DNA of 64,000 nt from Spinacia oleracea (taxonomy: Eukaryota > Streptophyta > Magnoliopsida > Caryophyllales > Amaranthaceae), in NCBI RefSeq assembly GCF_020520425.1, contig NC_079491.1, positions 40,786,027-40,850,026 on the forward strand, in the 5' to 3' direction. Shown one piece after another: positions 35,741 to 47,286 of the stretch (its first letter is position 1; each line of letters begins with the position of its first letter). The position numbers and the translations under genes are program-made. The notes under the pieces are model-generated. The model did not search any database. It saw nothing but the letters and a program-made list of their open reading frames with translations, and was not told where the DNA came from.

Positions 35741-36362
35741 CAGGGGCGGAATTAGGGGGGCTGGCGGGGGCCATGGCCCCCCATGATATGTTCAAGTATT
35801 AAATATGCACTATAAAAGCACATGTCTAGTATAGCTCAAGTGGTTATTTTTCCTTAAAAATTGGAGGTGTAAGGGAGGTACAAGGTTCGATTTGTTGCTC
35901 CCTCAATTTTATACTTAGTTTTCTTATTTTATATTTGTTTTTCAATGTTATAAAAACTACTCCCTCCGTCTCTTTTTGTTTTTTACGTTTGGTATTTTGC
36001 ACGCGTTTTAACGATTAATTAATGTGCATTGAGATTCTTCTAAATTTTTATGAAAACGAGAAAAATTACGTTTATTTATAATGTTTTCACTTTTATCAAA
36101 ATTCTTATATTGGAAAAATGAGAAAAAGTTAATGTCCTAATGGAAAAGTGTGAGACATTAAATGACCAATGGATTTAATTGGTTAAAATAATAATTGTAC
36201 ACAAATTTTAATAGAATATTAAATCATTTATGTATAATATAAAAGGAAATGTAAAGAACATTTTGGAACACCCAAAAAGGAAAACGTAAAGAACAAAAAG
36301 AGACGGAGGGAGTATTTGTTAAAATTTGGCCCCCCTATGTATAATTTCTGGTTCCGCCACTG
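35741..36362. mobile_element. hAT-type MITE
   Basis: It starts CAGGGGCGGAATTAG and ends TTCTGGTTCCGCCACTG. A perfect 8-bp duplication ATGGTTGG (35733-35740 and 36363-36370) flanks it, the hAT signature. It interrupts exon 1 of the antisense gene and contains a Stowaway. It belongs to the same family as 48185-48840. Confidence 0.9.
35960..36312. mobile_element. Stowaway MITE nested in the hAT MITE
   Basis: CTCCCTCCGTCTCTTTTTGT at the left and ACAAAAAGAGACGGAGGGAG at the right are perfect inverted ends. TA flanks both sides (35958-35959 and 36313-36314). There is no ORF. Confidence 0.92.
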
Positions 36363-36950
36363 ATGGTTGGACGTCAGATATTACAAAATCTGACTCTTCC
36401 GCATCAGGCCCCCCAGATCCTACTAAGTGTCGCCGGCGGTTGCGCAATCCAAAAATTTCCTCTCTCCCAGAAGAAGAAGCACCCGAAGGATCACCCCAAG
36501 GAGCACCATGCGGTCGACCCATTACTAAAACCCAGAAAACCCGCTTGCCGGAACAAAAATAAACAGAAAAGTTGAGGAAAAGTGGAAATTACCTTTTCCG
36601 GTGATGCTTCGAACAGCCGCCGTGAACAACCACAGAGAAAACCACGAGAGTTGCGCGAAATCGAAGAAGGAGACGAAAAGTCGAAGAGAAAATTAGCAAA
36701 AGAATTAAGAGAGTGAAAAATGATTTGAAATTGTTTTCTCACCTTATATAACGAGCGACCAAGTGGAGAATTCCAAAAGGCAAACTTAATCAACCAGCGG
36801 GAAGTGGGAGAATCAAGGAATCGAAACTGCCTCAAAAATATCAAAAGTTAGAACACCAACAAAATGACGTTAGCAACCAAGTTCACCCGAATTCAGGCAA
36901 ATTATGACCCGCTCCGTTTCCACAAACGATAACAGGTCTGGGGGGTAAGT

Positions 36951-37317
36951 TGTTGGGGCCTAAACTAGTACCAGGTCTTTTAGGCCCATTTATCTCTTCG
37001 GCCCAGAAGAAGATTCCAAGCGACCTTGTGGATAAATGACGAGTTCGAGTTCTTGAGTCCAAGGCCCAAAGACCACCAGATAGACCAGGCCCAAGTTAAT
37101 CAATGGCCCATTAGATTGTATTTATTATACCTATAAATACCAACTGTCTCCCATCTGTGGGAGGCAGGCCACATTTATTACATTTTACTAATCACATTGC
37201 TCAAAAAGCTTAAGACATTCATCTATAATTAAGATAATCATCCGCTATTACTTAATCCATTGTGACTCTTTTCAATCAGACAAATTACCTCCTAAGGGAT
37301 TGTTTACACCCGAAACA
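36951..37317 (+). repeat. Tat element 3' LTR
   Basis: It is 367 bp and preceded by the polypurine run ending at 36950. It matches the 5' LTR except for about 12 substitutions. A TATA-like CTATAAATA lies at about 37131-37139. Confidence 0.9.
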
Positions 37318-37536
37318 TAAGGGATTTAAAAACCACTTAATTCATTTTCTAGTTAAAATCTGAAATTTTAAATATAAAAAATAACGTTTTTATTTTCAAA
37401 GAACAAAAAGTTCATCTCAATAAACAATAAGCAATAATTATTCATACCCGTCAAGTCAAAAGTTCATCTTAATTATTAATAAGTTCATCTTTTTTCTTTT
37501 TCTTTTTTGATAAGGAAATAAAATAGGCGGACTACC

Positions 37537-39634
37537 TGTAGGGGGGTTTTTTCGTACGTTTCGTAGTGTGTTCCCCTACGAGGGCGGTTTTAGAAACCTT
37601 TGTATTTTTGGATCTTGAAGGAGTCGCCACCAAACATTTTTAAGGGTCCCGTTTGGAAAGACCAAAAAGTGACTCTATTAGGATAAGACATTGATTCTTA
37701 GAAACGGATGGGTGAGATCCGGGCAAGGGAAAGAGATGCTTATTCCGCGAGTTTAATTTAGAAATTATTCAAATGCATGGCACAAAACATATTCGAATAA
37801 CCCTAGTCATGACACTATGTGGGTTTGGATTTAGTACTTTGAACAAATAGAATTTCTACCTTGTATCGTGACCACTTTGCTTTAAAGTTAATTTAAGGAA
37901 ACCTAAGATCGGTTTGTCCAAGAAATTATCTTTGTTAAGCATGGTGTAACCTTGTATTTTGTATTTAGCATGTGAGGTGATGAAAGCAATAAACAAGTAA
38001 AGCAACATCACAATAGAAAATGAGTGCATAATTAGTAAAGTACATCACCACCTAGAAATGGACTAGGTGGAAAACCACATTGCCTAGAAGGACTAAGCAA
38101 GTAAAGTTGCATAATTGAAAGTGCGGAATTGAAAGGTGCAATATTGAAAAGCGTTATTGAAATTGCGATATTGAAGTGCATAATTGAAAGGTGCGATATT
38201 GAAATTGCAATATTGAAGTGCATAATTGAAAGGTGCGATATTGAACTTAAACATTAGCACATGAGATCCCAACGCCAAACGACTCCTTAAGAATAAGTGC
38301 GTCCGACACGGATTCAAAGCCAAAATCTCAACTTTAGGTCAAGTTGCTCAACCTAAAGTGTCTTGGATTTTGAACATAGAAATTGAACTTGAAATATTGG
38401 ACTTGAAATATTGAACTTGAAATATTGTACTTGAAATATTGAACTTAGGAGTCTTGAATCTCAAAGATTGGACCTTTAAATGTAAAAAGGCTTCATCTTT
38501 GATATGCTCCAAGTATTGAAATGATTCTAGTTTAAGGAAGTGATTACAAACAACCTTAAACATCATTGAATCTTGAAATTTGGAAACTTGAACTTGTATA
38601 TTGAGAAATGGAGTCTTGAATCTCAAAGATTAGACCTTTAAACATTAGAAAGGCCTCACCTGTGATTACTCCATATTTTGAAGATGATTCTAGTTTAAGG
38701 AAGTGATTACAAACAACCTTAAACATCATTGAATCTTGAAATTTTGTATTTGTATCACATAAAGTGTGGATTTTGCAAAAGTATATGATTGTTGTAAGTG
38801 ACACTTTTAAGAATAAAAGTGTCAAACTGCCAACTTTACTAATCATTTTGAAATAGAAATTATAGAAACATTGTAGATTAGGTTGGGATTCGAAAATACC
38901 TAGTTAGGTTTAGGCTAGAATTCCTTTTGGAGCTCCCAATTGCTTAGAACTTTGAGATTGTATAAGATTTTTGGAGAGTTTTTGTATTTTGATTTGAGTG
39001 GTAATTTTTGTATTACGACGTTCTGTTTTCGATTTGCCCTCCCTAAATTATCAGAATTAGGGGTTTAAATAGGAAAATTTGTAGCTAAACGCCAGCCCAC
39101 GCCAGCGTCCAGCGCAGCAGCTGCACCAGGCGCTGCTGACGTAGCTTAGAAGCTGCCAAACAAGGACGAAGATGCCGTCCTTGTATTTGGCTTGTAATGG
39201 GTGTACCTTTGTACGAATTGTACGAAGTTGGCACGTAGTGATTGCTTGGGGATTAAGGCTTCGTTTGCGTCTAAAAACAAGCCGTTTCGGGTTTTTTGAA
39301 TTCTGTTTTACGGGACGAGGCTCGGCTTGCTCGATTTTGTGGGTCGGCGCCCGAATTGGGATTGCTTAGTGTCATTTTGACTGGAAAAAGCCTTGTAAAA
39401 CCAATGGAGTGGTCCATTGGGTGAGATTGTACTTGGATTTTTAAATTGATTTTTGGAAATAGTATTTTGTACCGAGTTCCGGAATGGGAACGGTCTCGGG
39501 GATTGGACTTTGGCTCTTGGATTTTGGAATGTGTTCTAGCAATTGGTACTTCCGCACGGAGTTGTTCCAACCACCTAACAAGGATAATGGTATCGTCATC
39601 ATCCCAATGGGGAGACACGATTTAGGTGTCTACA
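37537..39634 (-). mobile_element. Solo LTR of a large Ty3-type element
   Basis: On the minus strand it runs from TGTAGACACCTAAATCG to AAAACCCCCCTACA, with flanks CTACC and GTACC (4 of 5 match). There is no internal domain beside it, so it looks like a solo LTR left by recombination. Around 38096-38250 it holds short tandem units of the GCGATATTGAA-TGCATAATTGAAAG type. A TATA-like CTATTTAAA (minus strand) lies near 39070. A truncated relative lies at about 41480-43255 in the opposite orientation. Confidence 0.78.
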
Positions 39635-40324
39635 GTACCTAGCTCACTATTTCGGATGACCCACCTTTTCGAATGAAATACAATGACTGCGGGATAAAGA
39701 AATGAAATTGAAAAAAAGATAGGAATTACACTCTAACCTCAAACTATCTAGTCCCCGTTCCAAGAAAAACTTGGTGAATAGATTATAATGGTAAATGATT
39801 AACTGAGTGATACAAATATTTCATTTTCACCGAGAAACCATAACTTAAAACCCATACTCGCTAATTACCTAAGCTAAATAAATAAATAAAACAACTAATT
39901 CTAAAATACAAAAAATTAAGAAAAAAAACAAAAAAATAAAGGAAACAAAAAAAATAAAGAAGTAATTACATCAGTTACAAGAAAAAGTAAAAACAAAAAA
40001 AGTTTCAACATATACATCCAATTTAAATAGTATCAGCATTACAAATCGACAACTAAACAAAAAAGCACACCACCATACTTGGCAAGAAACATTGCCGACA
40101 GAGAAGAGAACCAGTAGCTTGATCAGATCAATACTTAATATTCCACAAAGTATTTTAAAATAAATTGCAATCGACAATGCCAAAAAATCAAAAAGTACAA
40201 TGATAACGTTCACAGTGTTCATCATCTCGACCTTTGAGTACCTATCATCATCCATGATTTAGGGTATTATAATTTCATCTTGAATTGTACTATTTCGTGT
40301 GTATCCTTTGCTTCACGTGAATTT
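39635..40324. other. Interior of the outer inverted-arm element
   Basis: AT-rich and without a recognisable ORF. It continues the segment 37401-37536 across the solo LTR. Confidence 0.4.
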
Positions 40325-40548
40325 TACAATTTTTTTTTACTTTAAAACGTTTTTTTATTTAAAAATTCAGATTTTAATAAGAATATGATTATTTAAGTGG
40401 TTTTTAAACCCCCTTCATATTTGTTTGGTGTGTTATACCCTAATTCACTTTGGTATTTTTTAAATCTTTATATTTCTACTTTGGTGTTTAATAAATACTA
40501 ACTTTTACTTTGGTGTTTTTAAAGACTTATATATCTACTTTGGTGGCT

Positions 40549-41479
40549 AATTTTTTTTTTGACTTATATTAATGATTATCCATTTCCAAGCAAATCTTCA
40601 AAACTAGTAAAATAAGATAGAGAAAAATTTAAATCAATCTTATGAATCTAGAAAAATGCAACACTCAAGTTATTTAATTTTGCAATGAACTTAGATTATT
40701 TTCCCATCAATTATAAAAAAAAACATGCAACAATCAAATTATTTAATTTTGCAATGAACTTATATTATCTTCTTATGAATTTAATAAAAGTAGAACACTG
40801 CAGTCAAATGAATACACCATAAAAAATAACATAGAATAATAATTACTTTCAATCACCCCATACGTAATGTTGTACATATGTACATAACAAACTAATAATA
40901 TTAGGGGGCGTTAGGTTCACAGAGGGTAAAGGGAATGGAATCAACAAAGGGAAAGAAAAATAATGGGAATGAATCCCTTTGATTTAGAATATTGTTTGGT
41001 AGAACAAAGAGAATGAGAAGAAAGCAAAGGAGAAAACCCCTAAGCCGGAGAAGAAGGAAGAGAAATCAAAGAAATCGGCGACACCGGCACCACCTCTTCT
41101 CCCTCGCCGCCGCCGCCTTCCCCTTCCTTTTCTCACATTTTCATGGGAAAATTTGAGGTTTAAATGGTCTAATTCGACCATGAAAACACCATATCTGGAG
41201 GCTTTATGGTCGAATTTGACTATATAAATCCATGATTAAGAGGTTGCATAGATGAAGCTCGAAGTCGCCATTGATGGTGAAGCTCGAGCGGCGTTGGTGA
41301 AAAGATCAAGAGGTGACGGAGGTGGTGGAGCTCCCGGAGCAGGAAGCCGAAGCGGCGGTGGGCGGTCTGGCGGCGGCGTCAAAGATGGTAGTGGTCTTGT
41401 TGTGGGTTGAAGATCTAGGGTTAGAGGAGGGAGATACGGGGTGGAGAAGTGAAGGAGGGAAAGGAACTAGAAAGGACGG
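40549..41479. other. Intergenic DNA with a GC-rich patch
   Basis: Sequence from 40905 (GGGGGCGTTAGGTTCA) resembles one end of a hAT- or foldback-type MITE, but I could not find its other end. At 41060-41460 there is a GC-rich patch with GCC and GGT repeats. Its ORFs on both strands are low complexity and unrecognised. Confidence 0.4.
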
Positions 41480-43255
41480 AGAAGGTACGTATACAAAGAG
41501 CATCTTTTGCAAACCACCAAAACGCGCAAAAGGACAAAAGTGGCGCGCTGGCTTGTACCAGCTGTCCTGTGCCACGTGTACCTACACCTAGCGCAAGGCC
41601 AGCGCCTGGCGCTGGTGTTCCCTAATCCCAACAAGTTTTCCTATAAATAACCCCCCTTTTCCACAAACAAACGGGACAAGAATCTCTCAATTCCGAGTAG
41701 CGAAGCTCTGCCAACTTCAAAACTCTTCAAAATTCAATATTCAAATCCTTCAATGTTCAAGCTTCAAATCGTTTAATATTCAACATAAAATTTCTACAAA
41801 ACACACTCATACAAACACTTCAAGATATAAGTTCAATGTTCTAATGTCCTAAGCAATTTGGGAGTCCAAGCTTGGAAATTAATCAACACCTAAATCTAGG
41901 TAAGTTTCCAAGGACTCTCCAAATCAAAGTTTCTACGTACCTTTCTAATTTCAAGTTTACTAATCCTATGATGTTCTTGTGTTGATTCATACACAGTTGA
42001 ACTAGGATATGTCAAAAAAGAGTAATCTTTGAGGGGATTTCATACTTGAAACCCCCCCTCAAATGATAATCCAAACTCCTTCTACAAGTTCAAGGTTCAA
42101 TCTTTATGCTTTGTTTTCAAAAAACATGATTAGTAAGTTGAAGCTTTCATCCTTGAAAGTATTCCTTACAACAATCATCATCAAATCATCAAAAACCCCA
42201 ACTTTATACAAGTTCAAGGATTTTTGGAAAAGTGCAAACCCTTTTCCAAACTAGAACACATGAGCATTTCAATTTCTATCATCAATATTCAAGTTCTATA
42301 TTCAATATTCAATGATGTTTTAGTGATATCAACTTCTCCTTAAACTAGAATCAATTTCAAGTTATGGAGCATATTAAAGGTGAGGCCTTTAACATTAATA
42401 GCTCTAATCTTTAAGAACCAAGTCTCCTAATTTCAATATTCAAAGTTCAATATTCAAGTTCTATTTCAATAATCAAAATCATGAGCAACTCATCTAAAGT
42501 TGAGATTTTCTAGAGAATTGAATTCGTGTCGGGCACACTTATTATTAAGTAGTTGTTTGGCGTTCGTATGTCAAGTACAATAATGCAATTTCAATAATGT
42601 CATTTCAATATCATTATTTCAATATCGCACTTTCAATACCGCAATTTCGCACTTTCAATACCGCACTTTCAATATCGCATTTCAATAACGCACTTTCAAT
42701 ATCGCACCTTTATTTTTGCAATTTCAATTCCTCACTCTTTACTCACCTTTTTTAAGGTGATGTCATTTTGTACGCATTTCAGTAATTCCTTCCTTTCTTG
42801 TGATGATGCTTTATATGTTTATTGCTTTCATCACCTCACATGATAAATTCAATAATATACAAAAGGTTACATCACACTTAACAAAGATAATTTTTGGACA
42901 AACCGGCCTTAGGTTCCTTCAATTAACTTTAAAGCAAAGTGATCACATACAAATAGCAATTTCGATGTCCTAAAATGCATGATCCAACCGACTTAGTATC
43001 ATGATTAGGATTTCTCGAAAACAATCCTTGTCATGCATTCGAATGTACTTTTAAAGCTTGCCAAATAAGCGGTTTGTTCCCGTGCCCGAATCTCACCCAT
43101 TCGATTTCTAAGATTCAATGCCTTATCTACAAGAGTCAACTTTGGTCTTTCCAAACCAGACCCTTAAATATTGTTTGGTGGCGACTCCTTCGAAATTCAA
43201 AATCTCAAAACCCGTAGGGGGAAAAACCATGTGTGGGAAAATTACACCCACTACA
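41480..43255 (+). mobile_element. Truncated LTR, same family as the solo LTR
   Basis: The right end (GGCGACTCCTTCGAAATTC, then CCGTAGGGGGAAAAACC and CTACA) aligns with the inverted solo LTR at 37537-37690. It shares the CTATAAATAACCCCCC promoter region, the CCAGCGCC-type GC patch, and repeats of CAATTTCAATA/ATCGCACTTTCAATA at about 42580-42720. The U3 part before about 41480 is not recognisable. No gag or pol adjoins it. Confidence 0.65.
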
Positions 43256-43864
43256 ATGACCAACATGTATTTAAAGTACTTATTGGAATTCCATTATGTT
43301 TGTGATTATTGTCAAATTTTTCTGAATTTTTTCGTGAATTTTTCGAATTTTTCTGGATTATTGGATAAGTCATAGAAAGTATTCTGAATTCAAAAAATGT
43401 CGGAAATTCGAATTTTCTGACCCTAATCTGATTGAAAACGGCGTTTTAAGATCAACATATAGAAATAGAATCTCAAAAACAGGCCGCAAAGATTGAGTTT
43501 TGGGTGTTTTTGTTAATTAATGAATTAAATCGTTAGATTTGGAAACTTTTTCAATTAATTGCTCGACCTAATGAACTCGGAATTAATTGAAATTTTCTCC
43601 TACTATTCTTGGGTATATTACGGACTTATGGTAATTTTTTCGTCCATAAATATTAAGTATAAACCCTAATTTTATTTTTACCTAATTTAATGAATTTTAG
43701 ATCGTAAATCAATTTTGTTAGTTATTTAGATCTTAAAATTTATTTAGGTGAGAAGCGGAATATGATTTAATGTTTATATGGAAAATTAAAAAATTCATGT
43801 ATTAGAATTTTGATTGGATTCATTAATTTGAATCATCACCTAAACCAAATTTGATAAAAATCTA
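43256..43864. other. Unassigned AT-rich DNA
   Basis: Lies between the truncated LTR and the copia pol fragment. No primer site or gag is seen, so the 5' part of the copia element is lost here. Confidence 0.4.
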
Positions 43865-45429
43865 AGCAAGCTATGCCGAGCCCAAGCTCCTTATAATGGT
43901 TAGAAGCCATGAAATCTGGAATAGACTCCATGTCTGAAAATCAATTCTGGGATTTGGTTGAATTGCCGGATAGGTTTACACCTATCGGAAGAAAATACGT
44001 CTTCAAATTGAAGAAAGACAAGGATGGAATTGTATACATATACAAGGCTAGATTTGTAGCAAAAGGTTTCAGGCAAGTTCACAGCGTTGACTACGATGAA
44101 ACCTTTTCTCCAGTTGCTATGCTTAATTCTATTCGGATAATCCTTGCGATTGTCGCGTTTCATGACTATAAAATATGGCAAATGGATGTCAAAACTGCCT
44201 TCTTGAATGGTGTTCTTGAAGAGACTGTGTTCATGACACAGCCGGAAGGTTCTGTTGATCCAAAGAATCAAGGAAAGGTGTGCAAGCTTAAGAAATCCAT
44301 TTATGGATTAAAGAAAGCATCGAGGAGTTGGAATATACGATTTGATGAAGCAATCAATGAATTTGGCTTCATAAAGAATCAGGACGAATCTTGTGTATAC
44401 AAGAAAGTCAGTGGGAGTAAAATTCATTCCTAGCTAGTCTTGTATGTTGACGACATAATGCTTATTGGAAACGCCATTCCTATGATGGAGTCTGTAAAGG
44501 CTTTGCTTGGAAAGTGTTTCTCAATGAAAGACTTAGGAGAGGCACAATTAATATTGGGCATCAAGATCTATAGGGATATATTTAAGAAGATGATTGGACT
44601 AAGCCAGAGCACTTACATTGACAAAGTGCTAGCTAGGTTCAGTATGATGGAATCCAAGAGAGGCCATCTACCCATGTCACATGGCGTATATCTAAGCAAG
44701 ACTCAGTGTCCAAGGACATCTGATGAGCGTAGAAAGATGAGTGGAATTCTATACGCTTCGGCTATTGGATCCATCATGTATGCTATGATTTATACAAGGT
44801 CAGATGTTTCGCTCGCACTCAGTGAAACGAGCATGTACCAGTCAGACCCAGGTGAGGCGCATTAGATTGCTGCCAAGAATATCCTAAAGTACCTGAAAGG
44901 ACAATGGATCAGTTTCTTATCTATGGTGGTACAAATGAGTTGATTGTTAAAGGCTATACGGACGCAAGCTTCCAAACCGACATAGATGATTTCAGATCAC
45001 ACTCTAGTTTTGTGTTCTGCCTCAATGGCGGAGAAGTAAGCTGGAAAAGTGTTAAGCAAAGCACTATTGCGGATTCTACAACTGAAGCCGAGTACATTGC
45101 TGCCTCAGAAGCAGCAAAGGAAGTTGTTTGGATTCGGAAGCTCATCGAAGAACTTGGGGTTATCCCCTCCATAAAAGGACCAATGGCTTTGTATTGCCAC
45201 AATAGTGGAACCATTGCCTAGGAAAAGGAGCCTAGGAGCCACCAGAAGTCCAAGCACGTACTGCGGCGATTTCACATACTTCGAGAAATTGTTGAACAAA
45301 GAAATTGAGATTTTCAAGGTTGGAACTAACGACAACGTCGCGGAACCATTGACTAAACCGTTGCCACAAGTTAAACACAACGCACATGTAGCAACCATGG
45401 GAATCAAGCATGTTAGAGAATGGCTTTGA
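43865..45429 (+). pseudogene. Ty1/copia pol remnant: RT and RNase H
   Basis: From about 43871 the frame reads QAMPSPSS, a stop at 43891, then WLEAMKSGIDSMSENQFWDLV, the usual start of copia RT. RT motifs follow: KARFVAKGF, DYDETFSPV, QMDVKTAFLNG, KSIYGLKKASRSW. A stop at 44431 precedes LYVDDIMLIG. RNase H has TDASFQTDIDD, WKSVKQSTIADSTTEAEYIAASEAAKEVVW. Stops at 44863 and 45219 and a frameshift near 44900 break it. The end (VAEPLTKPL) is typical. Integrase, protease and gag are absent, so the element is 5'-truncated. It runs toward the LTR at 46275. Confidence 0.9.
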
Positions 45430-46260
45430 TTTTATAAGTTTTGTTTTAGAACATCAGTTAGATCCATGTTTAAAATAATTGGTTTAACCATTTCATATTT
45501 ATGAAATTCTTTATGTCATATTCATTTAGTTTTTGTTTAGTATTAAATAAAAAGTCCAAGTGATTCAAAACATTCAAATGGGATGTCAAGATGGATTCTT
45601 TGACAAAGAAACACCCATAAGTGAACTTGAATATTGAAGTCACAAAGGATCCCTAATCCAGGTCATTGAAAGGTTGGACGACCAATGACTAATGAAGATT
45701 AGATTGCAAGTAGATTTATAGTTCAGTTTCTTGAATTAGATGGACATGTTATGTCAGAAATCTTTTGCATAGATACTTAATGGATCTTGTATCGGATTGA
45801 CCATGAGAACACTTTAAGATATCAAAGTCATGTCATAAGTAGTTCTCATTAATGGTGATTAGAACCATTCCTCAAAACATGAGTAATTATGATTTCTCGT
45901 TTGAAGATTAGTTCGCTTTGATGCTCGCTTACCGTCGCACCGTAAAAGAAGACTATAAAAATAGTTATTGGGCGTACTATGAATCAAAGTCAGTGTTCAT
46001 AGATTGCAAGACTGGATTGTCCTCCTATCTTTGATAGGATATGGTGTTGTTGTGTTACAAGGCCTCTCGGAGAGTTAAAAACTGTGAAAATGCATGGGCG
46101 TGCTCAGAATGGTTAAGGCTTAACCTTCTGTAAAAGTTTAACAGTTGAACTCTGTAATCGAGAAACACTTCTGGACCTAATAAGGATGGCTTTGATCTTA
46201 CCTTATGTTCAGCAAGTAACACTAAGCGACAAAGGAATGTGAATGCACACTTGTCTGAAT
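45430..46260 (+). other. Copia 3' non-coding region
   Basis: About 830 bp between the RNase H stop and the polypurine tract with no recognisable ORF. Confidence 0.55.
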
Positions 46261-46274
46261 GACAAGTGGGAGAC
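46261..46274 (+). other. Copia polypurine tract
   Basis: GACAAGTGGGAGAC immediately precedes the LTR start TGAAGG, the usual plus-strand primer arrangement. Confidence 0.75.
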
Positions 46275-47286
46275 TGAAGGAAACATGTCCTTCACCAAAG
46301 GTGCATTAGTCTAATACCAAGGTAGGGATTAATTACGAACAATTAATTCAGTGAAATCAAGTGATCGGAACAGCTGGCTGGAGCAATGCTTTCGATGAGT
46401 GAGTTCTAATCTATATTAGGCTCACAGCTTACTCTTGACTGAACCTATAAGGTCACAACATTGGCATGTAACAGAGCACCGGATTAAATGAATCGGAAAT
46501 TCATTTAATATCTTTTCGGGAATTAGTTCGGAAAAACATAAATATACGATATGACGTTGGATCGGAATCGTATATTGTATTGCGTATATTCGTAAGCTAG
46601 GTGAAACAAATAATCTTATTTGCACGACATTGGATCGTCAAAGCACTATACGATAAATAATCGCCGGAAGGCATTAGACGCAAATACGAGAAGGCAACAC
46701 TTTCCGGCCCAACGGGCTAAGGGTGGAAGCACGCAAGGCCCGTCGAGACGCATCAGCGTGCAAGCGCCAAGCAAGGCCCATGAACTCGGCTGGGCGCGCG
46801 CAGGGACAAGCAACAACAACAACGCACACGGTAAGGCCCACGACCCAGCTCGTGTGGCTGTGTGCTCGTGGGTTTGTGCGAGTAAACGTTGGCCCGTTCT
46901 TGCCTTTGTGGCTTGGCCGGTTGGTGTTATAACCTAAGGGTTATAACACCAGTCCACCCTTATGTTTCTCCACACACCTTGCCTAATCAGTTTTAACCTA
47001 AACAAGAGAGAAAACCTAAAGTCTCTTTGTGCCTCCGTTACAAACTGTTCTTCCCAAAAGCAAATATCTTGAGTGATTTATAAGCCATCTATCTCAAGAC
47101 CGATATGAACGTGTCGGTGAACCAAGTAGAGGAACGACATCTGGAGTTCTTGTTCGTGTTCGTGATACGTTGAATCTAGGGAAAACACGCTACAAAAGTA
47201 AGTCTGCTTGATCTGTACTTCATACATGATTCCTGGCTTTGGGGTTGTTCCGCTATTATGTTATGTATTTAACTGTAACCCCTACA
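46275..47286 (+). repeat. Copia 3' LTR
   Basis: About 1.01 kb from TGAAGGAAACATG to AACCCCTACA, just after the polypurine tract and downstream of the copia pol remnant. No matching 5' LTR is in the window, so the right end is inferred from TG...CA only. ORFs inside (46620-46937) are low quality. Confidence 0.7.

Larger units (their letters stand above)
23781..36522 (-). pseudogene. Antisense multi-exon gene carried by the Tat element
   Basis: On the strand opposite gag-pol I can trace five exons with GT-AG borders that keep one frame at the first two junctions that can be tested. Exon 1 is 36522 to 34761 (Met GRPHGAPWGD; split by the hAT MITE at 35741-36362; one stop near 35610). Its end TTG/GTAAGT joins 34629-34409. 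That ends ACTAGC/GTAAGT and joins 25273-24570 after TTTTGGCAG. That ends ATGAAG/GTATCT and joins 24476-23781 after TTCTGTCAG. The central exon (FEYGLRFPLDPFITRFL, LSANLIRHVICYLWV) resembles antisense proteins annotated as putative plant transposon domains. The last exon is Lys/Glu-rich and probably coiled coil. A C-run frameshift (about 25235), another near 24830, and stops near 24337 and 24095 disable it. Function is unknown. Confidence 0.75.
16577..37317 (+). mobile_element. Tat-lineage Ty3/gypsy LTR retrotransposon with nested insertions
   Basis: Two 367-bp LTRs (TGTTGGGG to CCGAAACA) bound the element. Flanks are GAAGG and TAAGG, a 4 of 5 match for the target duplication. After the 5' LTR a primer-site-like TTTGGCACCGTATGTGGGGA follows. 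A purine run (GGTCTGGGGGGTAAGT) precedes the 3' LTR. Order: gag, protease, RT, RNase H, a second RNase H, integrase, a palindromic tandem repeat block, then a gene on the opposite strand. The dual RNase H and extra antisense gene are marks of the Tat branch (Ogre, Retand and Grande relatives). Removing the nested Tekay and hAT elements leaves about 11 kb. Confidence 0.9.
16438..40548. mobile_element. Outer element with inverted arms of about 220 bp, split by later insertions
   Basis: The arm at 16438-16576 plus its continuation at 37323-37400 is the inverted copy of 40325-40548. Shared blocks include AGCCACC-AAGTAG, CTTTAAA-ACACCAAAGT, CAAAGTGAATTAGG and GGTTT/GATTT-AAAAACCACTTAA. The left arm is interrupted exactly by the Tat element. 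Without that and the solo LTR the element is roughly 1.3 kb. The interior has no transposase that I can see, so it is a non-autonomous foldback or DNA element. A T-rich run borders both ends, but no clean duplication could be fixed. Confidence 0.6.

Noticed and set aside
40905-41000. GGGGGCGTTAGGTTCA as a MITE end
   Set aside because: No inverted partner or duplication could be found downstream.
41306-41591. Overlapping frames on both strands in a GC-rich patch
   Set aside because: Low-complexity Gly/Val/Glu or Pro/Ser sequence on opposite strands; typical of GC-rich repeats and no family match.
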